The notes under the pieces: generated by a model
The model's input: the letters and a program-made list of their open reading frames with translations, nothing else
Databases searched by the model: none
What the model was told of the DNA's origin: nothing
Translations under genes and position numbers: made by a program
DNA from: an uncultured Caulobacterales bacterium
GTDB taxonomy: Bacteria > Pseudomonadota > Alphaproteobacteria > Caulobacterales > Caulobacteraceae
DNA length: 53,237 bases
Direction: 5' to 3'
Assembly (NCBI GenBank): GCA_903858185.1
Contig: CAIOHT010000076.1
Coordinates: 1 to 53,237 of the forward strand
Shown: piece after piece, positions 43,489-52,531 of the stretch
How the letters are laid out: each line of letters begins with the position of its first letter
Position numbering within the stretch: position 1 is the stretch's first letter

Positions 43489-43986
43489 ATGACCGACGTC
43501 ACGACAACACCGCCGGCCCTGCGCTGGGTCGCCATGTTCCTCGCCGCCTGCGCGGTGCTGGGGCTGTTCCTCGGATTCCGCGACCAGATCCGTAAAAATC
43601 CTCCCGGCTGGTACACCGGAGCCGAGCAGGCCGCCGTGCCGCTGGCGACGCCGGCCGACGGCGCGCGCGAGGCTGTGGCCTTCGACCCCTCGTCGCGTCC
43701 GCTCGCTACCCCCACGCCGTCGGGACCCGCGGCGAAGACGGCGGAAACGAAGCCCGCCGAAGATGCAGCCGACGCCACCGACGCTGCAGAGGCGCCGACC
43801 GGGACCGAAGCGACCGCAGTGAAGCCGGTCGCGACGCCGCCGGCCCCCGTGACGGGCCCGCCCGCCGCGACCCCGCGACCGAAAGCGCCGACGCCGGCGC
43901 CAAGGGCCGCGCCGCCGGCCGATCCGGTCGGCGATATCCTCGAGGGCCAGAAACAGGCCGAAACCCCGGCGACGGTGCCCTACTGA
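43489..43986 (+). CDS. Single-pass Pro/Ala-rich hypothetical protein
   Basis: 165 residues, not recognised. The N-terminal part carries one membrane helix (WVAMFLAACAVLGLFLGF, about 13-30), then KNPPGWYTGAEQ. The rest is a low-complexity Ala/Pro/Thr-rich tail ending DPVGDILEGQKQ. It would be an inner-membrane protein with a disordered periplasmic or cytoplasmic region. The stop is 2 bp before the UbiH-like gene, so the two are co-translated. The Pro/Ala tail resembles linkers in envelope-spanning proteins. Confidence 0.6.
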   Translation: MTDVTTTPPALRWVAMFLAACAVLGLFLGFRDQIRKNPPGWYTGAEQAAVPLATPADGAREAVAFDPSSRPLATPTPSGPAAKTAETKPAEDAADATDAAEAPTGTEATAVKPVATPPAPVTGPPAATPRPKAPTPAPRAAPPADPVGDILEGQKQAETPATVPY

Positions 43987-43988
43987 CC

Positions 43989-45239
43989 ATGGCCCGCTTC
44001 GACGCCGATGTGATTATCGCCGGGGCCGGCATGGCCGGCGCCACGCTCGCCCTCGCCCTGAAGAGCGGCGGCATCGAGCCACTGCTGGTCGACCCGGCGC
44101 CGTTCGACACCCAGCTGGAGCCGACCTTTGATGGCCGGTCCAGCGCGATCGCCTTTTCCTGCTTCCGCCAGTGGCGGACCCTGGGGCTCGCGCCGATGCT
44201 GGAACCTTACGCCCAGCGCATGGACGAGATCCTCGTCACCGACGGCCGCAGTCCGGGCGCCGCCTCGCCGGGCCAGAGCCCGTTCTTCCTTCACTTCGAT
44301 TCCGGCGAGATCGCCGACCGGGTCGCGGGCGAACCACTCGGCTACATGCTGGAGAACCGTCGCACCCGCGCGGCCCTGGCCCAGGGGATTGCCGACGCGG
44401 GCATCCAGGTCCTAGCGCCTGAGCGGGTCATGTCGGTCGAGGTCAAGCCGGCGTTCGCGGAGGTGACCCTGTCGAGCGGCCGCGTCCTGACCGCGCCGCT
44501 GGTCGTCGGCGCTGAGGGTCGCGGCTCCACCGTGCGCAAGGCCGCCGGCATCGAGGCTGTCGGCTGGGACTATCCGCAGACCGGCGTCGTCTGCACGGTG
44601 AAGCTGGAACATGGCCACGGCGGCGTTGCTCACGAGTACTTCCTGCCCGGCGGACCGTTCGCCATCCTGCCGCTGACAGAAGATCGCGCCAGCCTGGTCT
44701 GGACCGAGAAGCGGATTCGGGGCGAGGCCCTCAAGTCCGCAAGCCCGGAAGCGTTCAACGCTCATCTGGCCCGCCGGTTCGGTGAATTCCTCGGTCGGAT
44801 CGAGGTGGTCGGGCCGGTGTTCACCTACCCGCTGTCGCTGTCGGTGGCCGAACGTCTGTGCGCGCCGCGTATCGCCCTGCTCGGCGACGCCGCCCACGGT
44901 GTTCACCCGATCGCCGGCCAGGGCCTGAACCTCGGCCTCAAGGGCGCGGCGGCGCTGGCCGAGGTGATCGTCGACGCCTCGCGGCTGGGCGAGGACTTCG
45001 GCTCCGAAACGGTGCTGGAGCGCTACGCCGGCTGGCGGCGGTTCGACACCAACACCCTGGCCGCCGGCATGGACGCCTTTGTATGGCTGTTCTCGAACGA
45101 CAATCCGCTGATCCGGCTGGTCCGGGGTGTCGGCATGGCGGCGATCAACCGCATCGGACCGGCGCGGCGCTTCTTCATGCACGAGGCCGGCGGCGCGGTC
45201 GGGGAGCTGCCCCGGCTGCTCAGGGGGCAGGCGCTCTGA
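43989..45239 (+). CDS. UbiH/UbiF-family FAD hydroxylase (ubiquinone synthesis)
   Basis: 416-residue flavin monooxygenase. The FAD loop is IIAGAGMAGATLALAL (9-24), and the second FAD motif GDAAHGVHPIAGQGLNLGL is intact, the UbiH/VisC hallmark. It should hydroxylate the ubiquinone ring. The position hydroxylated (UbiL, UbiH, UbiF or UbiM type) cannot be read from sequence, as alphaproteobacterial enzymes are regio-promiscuous. It is coupled to the hypothetical protein upstream and ends one base before the stop of the convergent Trm112 gene. Confidence 0.9.
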   Translation: MARFDADVIIAGAGMAGATLALALKSGGIEPLLVDPAPFDTQLEPTFDGRSSAIAFSCFRQWRTLGLAPMLEPYAQRMDEILVTDGRSPGAASPGQSPFFLHFDSGEIADRVAGEPLGYMLENRRTRAALAQGIADAGIQVLAPERVMSVEVKPAFAEVTLSSGRVLTAPLVVGAEGRGSTVRKAAGIEAVGWDYPQTGVVCTVKLEHGHGGVAHEYFLPGGPFAILPLTEDRASLVWTEKRIRGEALKSASPEAFNAHLARRFGEFLGRIEVVGPVFTYPLSLSVAERLCAPRIALLGDAAHGVHPIAGQGLNLGLKGAAALAEVIVDASRLGEDFGSETVLERYAGWRRFDTNTLAAGMDAFVWLFSNDNPLIRLVRGVGMAAINRIGPARRFFMHEAGGAVGELPRLLRGQAL

Positions 45240-45440
45240 TCAGGCGTCTAGCTCGCGCGCCTCTTCCGGCAGCATGATCGGTACCCCGTCGCGGATCGGA
45301 TAGGCCAGCTTGGCCGCCTTGCTGACCAGCTCGCCCCTGACCCGGTCGTAGGTCAGCGGGGTCCGGGTCAGCGGGCAGACAAGGATCTCGAGCAGGCGAG
45401 GATCGACGTCGGCGACAAAGGCGGTGGCGGGTTCGGTCAT
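45240..45440 (-). CDS. Trm112 family protein
   Basis: 66-residue protein of the Trm112/UPF0434 family ([39 protein letters not shown]). Eukaryotic Trm112 is an activator of methyltransferases. This version has a single Cys (Cys22), so the four-cysteine zinc site of some relatives is absent. It stands 12 bp after the LON-domain gene, as part of the run trx-LON-Trm112. Confidence 0.9.
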   Translation of the reverse strand: MTEPATAFVADVDPRLLEILVCPLTRTPLTYDRVRGELVSKAAKLAYPIRDGVPIMLPEEARELDA

Positions 45441-45452
45441 GGCCTCACGCTT

Positions 45453-46106
45453 CTACTGCATCGAACGGGGTTCGTCATCGCCACCGGCCGCGTCGATCTC
45501 CAGCAGGGCGACCAGCGCCTCGGCGCGGTCCGCGATCGTTACCGCTTCCAGCAGGGCCTGTTTTTCCGCCGGGTCGAACGGCAGGGCCATCGACAGGCTG
45601 TTGACCAGCGAATCGGCGGGGGCCTGCTGCGCCGTATCCCAGTCGATACCGAGACCGCGCTGGTCGAGATACTTCCCGAGCGCCTTCAGAAAGCGCGCCC
45701 GGTCGAGCGTCGACGGCGCCGCGTGCTCCTGCAGATCATCCTCGAACGGCGCGAACAGGGCGCGCACCTGACGATAGGGCGCGCCGCCCGGCAGTTCGTC
45801 GCCAACCTGGAACCGGGACACCCCGGTCAGGGTGATCAGGTAGCGACCGTCCGGCGTCTCGGCGAAGCTGGTGATCTTGCCGACGCAGCCGATGGTGGCC
45901 AGCGCCGGGCGCTGCGGATCCCCACCGCGCGTCTGCACCATCCCGATCAGGCGATCGCCGGCCATGGCGTCGTCGATCATATTCAGATAGCGCGGCTCGA
46001 AGATGTTCAGCGGCAGCTGGCCGCCCGGAAGCAGCAGCGCGCCGTCCAGCGGGAACACCGGAATCGCCTGGGGCAGGTCGACGGCCTTGCGGTATCCCGT
46101 GACCAT
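45453..46106 (-). CDS. LON substrate-binding domain protein
   Basis: 217-residue protein containing only the N-terminal (LAN/PUA-like) domain of Lon: AIPVFPLDGALLLPGGQLPLNIFEPRY and GRYLITLTGVSRF. The ATPase and Ser-Lys protease domains are missing, so it is not a protease itself. It may bind substrates or nucleic acid. ATG 46106 is preferred over GTG 46109 because GGGAGG lies five bases before it. Conserved beside a thioredoxin gene in Alphaproteobacteria. Confidence 0.9.
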   Translation of the reverse strand: MVTGYRKAVDLPQAIPVFPLDGALLLPGGQLPLNIFEPRYLNMIDDAMAGDRLIGMVQTRGGDPQRPALATIGCVGKITSFAETPDGRYLITLTGVSRFQVGDELPGGAPYRQVRALFAPFEDDLQEHAAPSTLDRARFLKALGKYLDQRGLGIDWDTAQQAPADSLVNSLSMALPFDPAEKQALLEAVTIADRAEALVALLEIDAAGGDDEPRSMQ

Positions 46107-46116
46107 CACGGCCTCC

Positions 46117-47031
46117 CTAGCTGAACAGGATCGCGGAAAGACGCCGCCGACCCTGTTTGGCGACGTCCGAATTGAACCCGGCCGCCTCGAACACCGTCAG
46201 CAGCTGCTTGCGGGCGGCCTGGTCGTTCCAGGTCTGGTCCTTGCCGATGATCGTGAGCAGGTGATCGGCGGCCTCTTCCAGCCGGCCCTGTCCGGCCAGC
46301 GCGCCGGCCAGGTCGAAGCGCGCCTGATGGTCGTCGGGATCAGCGGCCAGCGCCCGCTCGAACGGCGCCGTCTCGGAGGCCGCACCCTCCGCCAGGGCCA
46401 GCGCCGCGCGCGCAGCGTCCAGGTCCGCGTCCTTCGCCTTTTCGGGCGCCATGGCGACGATCTCGGCCGCCCGCTCGTAGTCACCGCCGGCGACATAGCA
46501 GCGCGCCAGCCCGCCGATCGCCTGGACATTGGACGGGTCCATCTGCAGCACGGTCGCGTAGCCCTGCGCCGCGCCGCCGATGTCGCCGAGATCCATCGAC
46601 TCTCTCGCCTGGGCCAGGACCTCGTCGATTTCGGAAGCGGGCGGCGGGCCGGCGAGCTTCTCGACGAAGGCCTTCACCTGGCTGTCGGGCAGGGCGCCCA
46701 TGAAGCCGTCCACCGGCTGTCCGTTGACGAAGGCGTAGACGGTCGGGATCGACTGCACCCGAAGCTGACCGGCGTAGGCGGGGTTCTTGTCGATGTCGAT
46801 CTTGACCAGCTTCACCGCGCCGCCCATCGCCGTGACGGCCTTTTCCAGGGCCGGGGTCAGCTGGCGGCAGGGTCCGCACCAGGTGGCCCAGAAGTCGACG
46901 ATCACCGGGGTGGTCTTCGACATCTCGATGACGTCGGCCATGAAGCCGGCGTCCGTGCCGTCCTTGATGAGGTCGCCGCTCGCCGCCGCGCCAGGGGCCT
47001 TGGGGGCCAGGCCCTCTCCGATCAGGGTCAT
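46117..47031 (-). CDS. Thioredoxin-TPR fusion (CnoX/YbbN-like)
   Basis: 304-residue co-chaperone with an N-terminal thioredoxin domain (WATWCGPCRQL with Cys52 and Cys55) and a C-terminal TPR-like helical region (QAIGGLARCYVAGGDYERAAEIV and repeats). In E. coli, CnoX/YbbN binds GroEL and protects substrates from oxidation; there the active-site is altered, whereas this one keeps a catalytic CGPC and could also reduce disulfides. ATG 47031 gives MTLIGEGLAPK. The LON gene starts 11 bp after its stop. Confidence 0.92.
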   Translation of the reverse strand: MTLIGEGLAPKAPGAAASGDLIKDGTDAGFMADVIEMSKTTPVIVDFWATWCGPCRQLTPALEKAVTAMGGAVKLVKIDIDKNPAYAGQLRVQSIPTVYAFVNGQPVDGFMGALPDSQVKAFVEKLAGPPPASEIDEVLAQARESMDLGDIGGAAQGYATVLQMDPSNVQAIGGLARCYVAGGDYERAAEIVAMAPEKAKDADLDAARAALALAEGAASETAPFERALAADPDDHQARFDLAGALAGQGRLEEAADHLLTIIGKDQTWNDQAARKQLLTVFEAAGFNSDVAKQGRRRLSAILFS

Positions 47032-47117
47032 CGCTTCCAGTCCAGTCTGCGGGTCTCGCCCGCGGTCAAACGTATCGGGTCCAAGATGGTCGCACGGGCC
47101 CGCCGGTTCAATTCGCA

Positions 47118-47639
47118 TCATGCATCGACGACGCACATCGCCGCGAAATCCACGAACAGGGGTTCAATACCGAGCGCCGCGAGGAACCGCCGAAAGTCCG
47201 CCTGCGTCACGGCCGTGGTGGCGGTGTTGGTCAGGGGGTGGAAATTGACCGGATCGGCGGCCGCCAAGGCTGCGTCGACAACGAACCGCACCCGCCGGTC
47301 GCTGTCGTTGATCAGCCCGAACGCCGTCACCGAGCCCGGCGTCACGCCGAGCGTCTCGAGCATCAACTCCGGACTGCCGAACGACAGCCGGGCCGATCCG
47401 ATCACCGGATGCAGCCGCTTCAGGTCGATGGCCGTCTCGCCGAGCGCCGAGATCAGCCACAGCTGACCCTTCGCGTCCTTCAGGAACAGGTTCTTGGTGT
47501 GCCCGCCCGGCAGGGCCGCCTTGATGTCGTCCCCCTCGCCGACCCGGAACACGGCCGGATGGTCGAGGGTCGACGAGGCGATCCCGTGGGCGTCGAGGAA
47601 GGCGAAAAGATCGGCTCGGGTCTTCATGACATCCGCCAT
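47118..47639 (-). CDS. Prolyl-tRNA editing protein (PrdX/YbaK-type)
   Basis: 173-residue stand-alone trans-editing domain that hydrolyses mischarged tRNA-Pro (alanyl-tRNA-Pro in the ProXp-ala/PrdX group). [22 protein letters not shown] holds the conserved lysine, and [14 protein letters not shown] is a second signature. ATG 47639 and ATG 47627 are both possible; I chose the longer. A much longer frame continues upstream into other genes and is not real coding. Confidence 0.9.
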   Translation of the reverse strand: MADVMKTRADLFAFLDAHGIASSTLDHPAVFRVGEGDDIKAALPGGHTKNLFLKDAKGQLWLISALGETAIDLKRLHPVIGSARLSFGSPELMLETLGVTPGSVTAFGLINDSDRRVRFVVDAALAAADPVNFHPLTNTATTAVTQADFRRFLAALGIEPLFVDFAAMCVVDA

Positions 47640-47714
47640 AGCCAAACCACGCCTCTTGCGGAACCGTCTCCCGCGCGCGACAGGTTCTGACAGGGACCCA
47701 TCAGAGAGGCCGTC

Positions 47715-48458
47715 ATGCTTCTGGAATGCTATCCGACCAGCCAGCGCCCGCCCGACATCGTGCCGGGGCGACCGCAGCGCGCCTGGATGGACGCCTTCGC
47801 CGAACGTCACCCCTACCGGTGCCTGCCGCTGTCGATGGCCAACACCTCTGGCTGGGAAATCCTCTGTCCCGTCGGCTTCACCATGGAATGGAACGGTGGC
47901 GCGCATCAGGACTGCATCACCTTCACGCCCGATCATGGTCATCCGGACTTCCATGACTTCGTGAAGAGCCATTTCTCTCGCGGGATCGTCACCTTTCATC
48001 CGGGCTATCTCTTCCGCACGCCGCCGGGCTGGTCGATGTGGGCCGGCGGACCGCCGAACCACGTCAAGGACGGGGTCCAGCCGCTGGTCGGCCTGGTCGA
48101 AACCGACTGGCTTCCCTTCCCCTTCACGATGAACTGGATCTTCACCCGCCCTGGCCGCGTGCGGTTCGAGCGGGGTGAGCCCTTCTGCTTCATCACCCTG
48201 GTCCAGGACAAGGCGCTCGCCCAGGTCCAGCCCGTGACCCGCTCGCTGGCCTCCAACGATGATCTGCGTGCCCAGTACGATGCCTGGTACCGACAGAGGG
48301 AGGAGTTCAATCGCCGCCTGATGAAACAGGAGCCGGATGCCGTGCGCGATGCCTGGCAGCGCTACTACTTCAAGGGGGAGTTGCCGGAACAGACCGGCGC
48401 CGCGCCCGCCAACCATGTAAACAAGCGTCGGCTGAAGTCGCCGAAGCTCGGGGTCTGA
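47715..48458 (+). CDS. DUF6065 family protein
   Basis: 247 residues, rich in Trp, Pro and aromatics ([47 protein letters not shown]). This matches my memory of the DUF6065 family. Function unknown; the aromatic-rich fold without signal peptide suggests a cytoplasmic enzyme. A charged C-terminal tail ([14 protein letters not shown]) may bind nucleic acid or lipid. Divergent from the prolyl-tRNA editing gene across 75 bp. Confidence 0.75.
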   Translation: MLLECYPTSQRPPDIVPGRPQRAWMDAFAERHPYRCLPLSMANTSGWEILCPVGFTMEWNGGAHQDCITFTPDHGHPDFHDFVKSHFSRGIVTFHPGYLFRTPPGWSMWAGGPPNHVKDGVQPLVGLVETDWLPFPFTMNWIFTRPGRVRFERGEPFCFITLVQDKALAQVQPVTRSLASNDDLRAQYDAWYRQREEFNRRLMKQEPDAVRDAWQRYYFKGELPEQTGAAPANHVNKRRLKSPKLGV

Positions 48459-48550
48459 AATCGACGCCGGAGGCGCTTGCAAAGGGTTTGCCCCTCTGCC
48501 ATAAGCCGCCTCTCGATTTTCGGGACGCCCTCCAAAAGCGTCCCTGGAGC

Positions 48551-48625
48551 GCGGGCGTAGCTCAGTGGTAGAGCACAACCTTGCCAAGGTTGGGGTCGAG
48601 AGTTCGAATCTCTTCGCCCGCTCCA
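48551..48625 (+). tRNA. tRNA-Gly (GCC anticodon)
   Basis: Cloverleaf: acceptor GCGGGCG pairs with CGCCCGC, the D arm contains AGCTCAGTGGTAGAGC, anticodon stem CAACC/GGTTG encloses TTGCCAA with anticodon GCC at 48583-48585, and the T arm contains GTTCGAAT. The discriminator is T and a CCA end is encoded at 48623-48625. It reads GGC and GGT glycine codons. A strong terminator follows 25 bp downstream. No integrase or attachment-site duplication is visible beside it. Confidence 0.97.
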
Positions 48626-48650
48626 AAATTCCGCAACCTGTCTGACCAGG

Positions 48651-48673
48651 ACGGCCCCGCAAGGGGCCGTTTT
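48651..48673 (+). terminator. Rho-independent terminator of tRNA-Gly
   Basis: ACGGCCCC-GCAA-GGGGCCGT forms an 8-bp GC-rich stem with a GCAA tetraloop, followed by TTT. It is the clearest intrinsic terminator in the window. Confidence 0.9.
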
Positions 48674-48794
48674 GCGTTGTGGCCCGCGCCACCGGATCGA
48701 GAGGGTCTTTTTCGACAACGCCCCTTTCCCCCGCGCCGCTGATGCGCTCCATTGTCCGCCAGTCCGGATCAACCGGCGGCGGGAGTGAAACACC

Positions 48795-49928
48795 ATGGCG
48801 ACGACATCCTGGGAGTCGGGACTTCAACTTCGGTCCCTGGTGACCTCGGCCGGCGAACTGCAGCTGTCGCTGGAGCGGGTCCCGACGCCGGCGCCGGGGG
48901 ATGGCGAAGTGGTGGTCCAGGTCCAGGCCTCTCCGATCAACCCTTCCGACCTCGGGTTGCTGATCGGTCCGGCCGACATGAGCACCGCGCGGGTCACGGC
49001 CAACGAAAACGGACCGGTGGTCACCGCCGCTATCCCCAAACACCTGATGCGCATGATGGCCGCGCGGGCCGACGAGAGCATGCCGGTCGGCAACGAGGGC
49101 TGCGGCCTGGTCGTGGCCGCCGGCGCCTCGCCTGAAGCGCAGGCGCTGCTGGGCAAGACCGTCGCCTGTCTGGGCGGGGCGATGTACGGCCAGTTCCGCA
49201 CTCTGCCGCTGGCGTCGGTCATGGTGCTGCCGGACGGCACGGCCCCGGCCGACGGGGCGTCCTGCTTCGTCAATCCGCTGACGGCCCTGAGCTTCCCCGA
49301 GACCATGAAGCGCGAGGGCTATACCGGCCTGATCCACACCGCGGCGGCCTCGAACCTCGGCCAGATGCTGGTGAAGATCTGCCTGAAGGACGGCATTCCG
49401 CTGGTCAACATCGTGCGCAGCGACGAGCAGGCGGCGATCCTGCGCGGCCTGGGCGCGACCCATATTGTCGACTCCAGCAAGCCCTCGTTCCTCGAGGACC
49501 TGACCCAGGCGATCGTCGAAACCGGCGCCTATCTGGCGTTCGACGCCATCGGCGGCGGCAAGCTGTCCGGCCAGATCCTCAACTGCATGGAAGTCGCCGC
49601 CAACAAGACGGCCAAGGTCTACAGCCGCTACGGCTCGACCCAGATGAAACAGGTCTATGTCTACGGCGGTCTGGACACCGGTCCGACGGAGCTGAACCGC
49701 GCCTTCGGCATGATGTGGGGCCTCGGCGGCTGGCTGCTGACGCCGTTCCTGATGAAGATCGGGCCGGCGGAGACGCAAAAGCTGCGCGACCGGGTCGTCG
49801 CCGAACTGACGACCACCTTCGCCAGCCACTACACGCGGGAGATCTCGCTGGCCGAAACGCTCGATCCGCAGATCATCGCCACCTACAACCGCAAGGCCAC
49901 CGGCGAGAAATACCTGATCTGTCCCTGA
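48795..49928 (+). CDS. Zinc-binding-type alcohol dehydrogenase family (MDR)
   Basis: 377-residue medium-chain dehydrogenase/reductase. The N-terminal GroES-like domain begins [45 protein letters not shown]. The cofactor region is [24 protein letters not shown] with AAASNLGQ in the usual loop position, and IDSSKPSF-type sequence follows the cofactor domain. Catalytic zinc ligands are not clearly conserved, so a reductase (quinone, enoyl or trans-2-enoyl type) is more likely than a classical alcohol dehydrogenase. Stands alone after the tRNA terminator. Confidence 0.8.
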   Translation: MATTSWESGLQLRSLVTSAGELQLSLERVPTPAPGDGEVVVQVQASPINPSDLGLLIGPADMSTARVTANENGPVVTAAIPKHLMRMMAARADESMPVGNEGCGLVVAAGASPEAQALLGKTVACLGGAMYGQFRTLPLASVMVLPDGTAPADGASCFVNPLTALSFPETMKREGYTGLIHTAAASNLGQMLVKICLKDGIPLVNIVRSDEQAAILRGLGATHIVDSSKPSFLEDLTQAIVETGAYLAFDAIGGGKLSGQILNCMEVAANKTAKVYSRYGSTQMKQVYVYGGLDTGPTELNRAFGMMWGLGGWLLTPFLMKIGPAETQKLRDRVVAELTTTFASHYTREISLAETLDPQIIATYNRKATGEKYLICP

Positions 49929-50055
49929 CGGCCGCTCGCGAAAAGCAGGCGTTTCCTGATCGGGCGCGGCCCAGGGCCACCCGTCCCGGATTGAAACGCT
50001 TTTTTCGCAACTTGCCCGGATACTGTCCCCGTTGATCCTCAGAACGGGGTGGGGC

Positions 50056-52494
50056 ATGGACAAGATCATAGCGTGTCTCGTGAACGAGCACGACTATCGG
50101 ATGGTGCTCGTCGCGGGCGTGGTGTGCCTGCTGGCGGCTCTGACGGCCTTCCGGCTCTACTCGCGGATGAACGGCGCCAGGGGACTGGTGCGCGCCGCCT
50201 GGCTGCTGCTCACGGCGCTGGTCGCCGGCTCAGGGGTCTGGGCGACCCATTTCCTCGCCATACTCGCCTACAACCCGGGCGTCGAGACCGGCTATTCGCC
50301 CACCGGCACGATGATGTCGCTGATGGTGGCGGTGTTCTTCATGGCCGCCGGCTTCTTCGCCGCCACGACAGCGCGGGAGCGCGCCAACCAGATGGCCGGC
50401 GGCATGCTGATCGGCGTCGGCGTCGCGGGGATGCACTACACCGGCATGAGTTCGTTCGTCACCCAGGGGACGATCGTCTGGGAAGCGGCCACGATCGGCG
50501 CCTCGGTGGTCGTCGGGGTGGTCGGCTCCAGCGCCGCGCTGATGCTGGCCGGCGACGCACGCAGCTTTGCGCGCCAGGTGCTTGCCTCCATCGCCCTGAC
50601 GCTTGGCGTCTGCGGCCTGCATTTCACCGCCATGGGCGCGATTACCATCGTTCCCGACATCACCGTGGTCGTGCCCGATCAGCTGGAAGGGGTGATGACC
50701 CTGGCCGTGGCGGCCATCACCGGCCTGATCATGCTGGGCGGCCTGGGCGCCGTGGTGATCGAATCCGCCACCAGCCGGTCAGCGCTGGAGCGTATCCGCA
50801 CCCTCGCCAACGCGGCCTATGAAGGCATCGTCGTCGTCCAGGGCGGGATTATCAAGGACGCCAACGCCGCCTTCTGCGACCTTGCCGGCGCGCCGATCGA
50901 GGAGATCAACGGCAAGCCCTTCAATGAGGCGCTTCTGTCGTTCGACGACGCTCTGGGCGTTCGCACCGACGCCGAGCGGCGCGAGGGTCACATGCACCCG
51001 GTCAGCGGCGGCCCGTCCGTGCCGGTGGAAATCTTCGCCCGCGTGATGGATGACGGCGCCCGCGCCGAAACCCGCGGCCTGATGGTGCTGGCGATCCGCG
51101 ACCTGCGCGAGCGCCGCTCCGCCGAGGAGAAGATCCGCTACCTCGCCGAACACGACGGCCTGACCGGCCTGCCGAACCGCAACGCCATGCAGTCGCGCCT
51201 CGTGGCGGCGCTGGACCGGGTGGAGGCCTCGGGCGAGACCCTGGCGCTGATCTGCGTCGACCTCGACCACTTCAAGGAAGCCAACGACCTGCACGGCCAT
51301 CTCGCGGGCGACGCGGTGCTGGTGGAAGCCGCCCGCCGTCTGCAGGACAGCGTCCAGGCGCCGTCGTTCGCCGCCCGCCTCGGCGGGGACGAATTCGTCG
51401 TGGTCCAGATTACCGACGAGGACCAGCCGACCGCCGCCGCCGAACTGGCCGGCCGGCTGCTGGAAACCCTCAAGGACGGCATGACCTACGAGGGCCAGGA
51501 CCTGGCCATGGCCGCCAGCCTGGGCGTCTCGCTCTATCCCGACGACGGCCGCACCGGCGAGGCCCTGCTGGCCAATGCCGACATGGCCCTTTACCGCGCC
51601 AAGGAGAACGGTCGCGGGACCTACCGCTTCTTCAAGCGCGAGATGGACGAGACCATCCGCGAACGCCGCAACCTCGCCCGCGAGCTGCGCCAGGCGATCA
51701 TCGACGAGGACCTCGTCGTCCACTACCAGCCGCAGGCGCGCGCCTGCGACGGCGAGATCCTCGGCTTCGAGGCCCTGGTCCGCTGGCGCCACCCGGTGCG
51801 CGGCATGATCCCGCCGCTCGACTTCATCCCGCTGGCCGAGGAGACGGGTCTGATCCTGCCGCTCGGCGAGTGGGTCCTGCGCAAGTCCTGCGCCGAGGCC
51901 GCCCGGTGGGACAAGCCGCTGAGCATCGCGGTCAACCTGTCGCCGCTGCAGCTGAACCAGCCGAACCTGCCGCAGATCGTGCACGAGATCCTGATCGAGA
52001 CCGGCCTGTCGCCGATGCGACTGGAACTGGAAGTCACCGAGAGCGCGCTGTTCAAGGACTACCAGCGGGCGCTCGACAACCTGCGTCGCCTGAAGGCCAT
52101 GGGCGTGCGGATCGCCATGGACGACTTCGGCACCGGTTTCTCGTCACTGTCGACCCTGCAGTCATTCCCGTTCGACAAGATCAAGGTCGACAAGAGCTTC
52201 GTCGAGAACATCCACCGCGACGCCCGCGCCACCGTGATCGTCAAGGCCGTCCTGGGTCTGGGCCGCAGCCTCGACATCCCGGTCGTCGCCGAGGGTGTGG
52301 AGACCGACGAACAGCTGCAGTTCCTGCGCGGCGAGGACTGCGCCGAGGTCCAGGGCTACGCCATCGGCCGCCCGGCCCCGGCCGACACCCTTGGCGCCTG
52401 GACCAATGAGCTGCCGGCGGTGCTGATCGCCGCGGCGACGGCCCGGGCCGCCGACATCGCGCTGCCTCCCCGCAAGCGCAAGAAGGCGGCCTAG
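50056..52494 (+). CDS. MHYT-PAS-GGDEF-EAL cyclic-di-GMP protein
   Basis: 812-residue inner-membrane regulator of cyclic-di-GMP. Domain order: an MHYT integral sensor of about seven helices (WATHF 63-67, MHYT 126-129, LHFTAM 188-193; motifs proposed to bind copper for sensing O2, CO or NO), a PAS-like segment (about 255-365), GGDEF (intact GGDEF at 443-447 with [10 protein letters not shown]), and EAL (EAL 572-574, DDFGTG downstream). Both catalytic motifs look intact, so synthesis and breakdown are both possible; the net direction is not readable. ATG 50056 with GGGGTGGGG upstream. No partner signalling gene nearby. Confidence 0.93.
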   Translation: MDKIIACLVNEHDYRMVLVAGVVCLLAALTAFRLYSRMNGARGLVRAAWLLLTALVAGSGVWATHFLAILAYNPGVETGYSPTGTMMSLMVAVFFMAAGFFAATTARERANQMAGGMLIGVGVAGMHYTGMSSFVTQGTIVWEAATIGASVVVGVVGSSAALMLAGDARSFARQVLASIALTLGVCGLHFTAMGAITIVPDITVVVPDQLEGVMTLAVAAITGLIMLGGLGAVVIESATSRSALERIRTLANAAYEGIVVVQGGIIKDANAAFCDLAGAPIEEINGKPFNEALLSFDDALGVRTDAERREGHMHPVSGGPSVPVEIFARVMDDGARAETRGLMVLAIRDLRERRSAEEKIRYLAEHDGLTGLPNRNAMQSRLVAALDRVEASGETLALICVDLDHFKEANDLHGHLAGDAVLVEAARRLQDSVQAPSFAARLGGDEFVVVQITDEDQPTAAAELAGRLLETLKDGMTYEGQDLAMAASLGVSLYPDDGRTGEALLANADMALYRAKENGRGTYRFFKREMDETIRERRNLARELRQAIIDEDLVVHYQPQARACDGEILGFEALVRWRHPVRGMIPPLDFIPLAEETGLILPLGEWVLRKSCAEAARWDKPLSIAVNLSPLQLNQPNLPQIVHEILIETGLSPMRLELEVTESALFKDYQRALDNLRRLKAMGVRIAMDDFGTGFSSLSTLQSFPFDKIKVDKSFVENIHRDARATVIVKAVLGLGRSLDIPVVAEGVETDEQLQFLRGEDCAEVQGYAIGRPAPADTLGAWTNELPAVLIAAATARAADIALPPRKRKKAA

Positions 52495-52503
52495 TACCAG
52501 CCC

Positions 52504-52531
52504 AAACCGTCATGGCCTGGTGGAACGGTTT
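52504..52531. terminator. Weak hairpin between convergent GGDEF-EAL and HerA-like genes
   Basis: AAACCGT and ACGGTTT form a 7-bp stem around a 14-base loop in the 35-bp gap between the two stops. AT ends flank a GC-poor stem, and no clear T-run follows. Possible bidirectional terminator, low certainty. Confidence 0.3.

Noticed and set aside
48551..48625. tRNA-Gly as an attachment site for an integrated element
   Set aside because: No integrase or repeated tRNA 3' end is visible; the terminator follows directly and normal genes continue.
47640..50069. Long minus-strand extension upstream of the prolyl-tRNA editing gene
   Set aside because: The frame crosses antisense to DUF6065, tRNA-Gly and the dehydrogenase; only the last 173 residues match a family.
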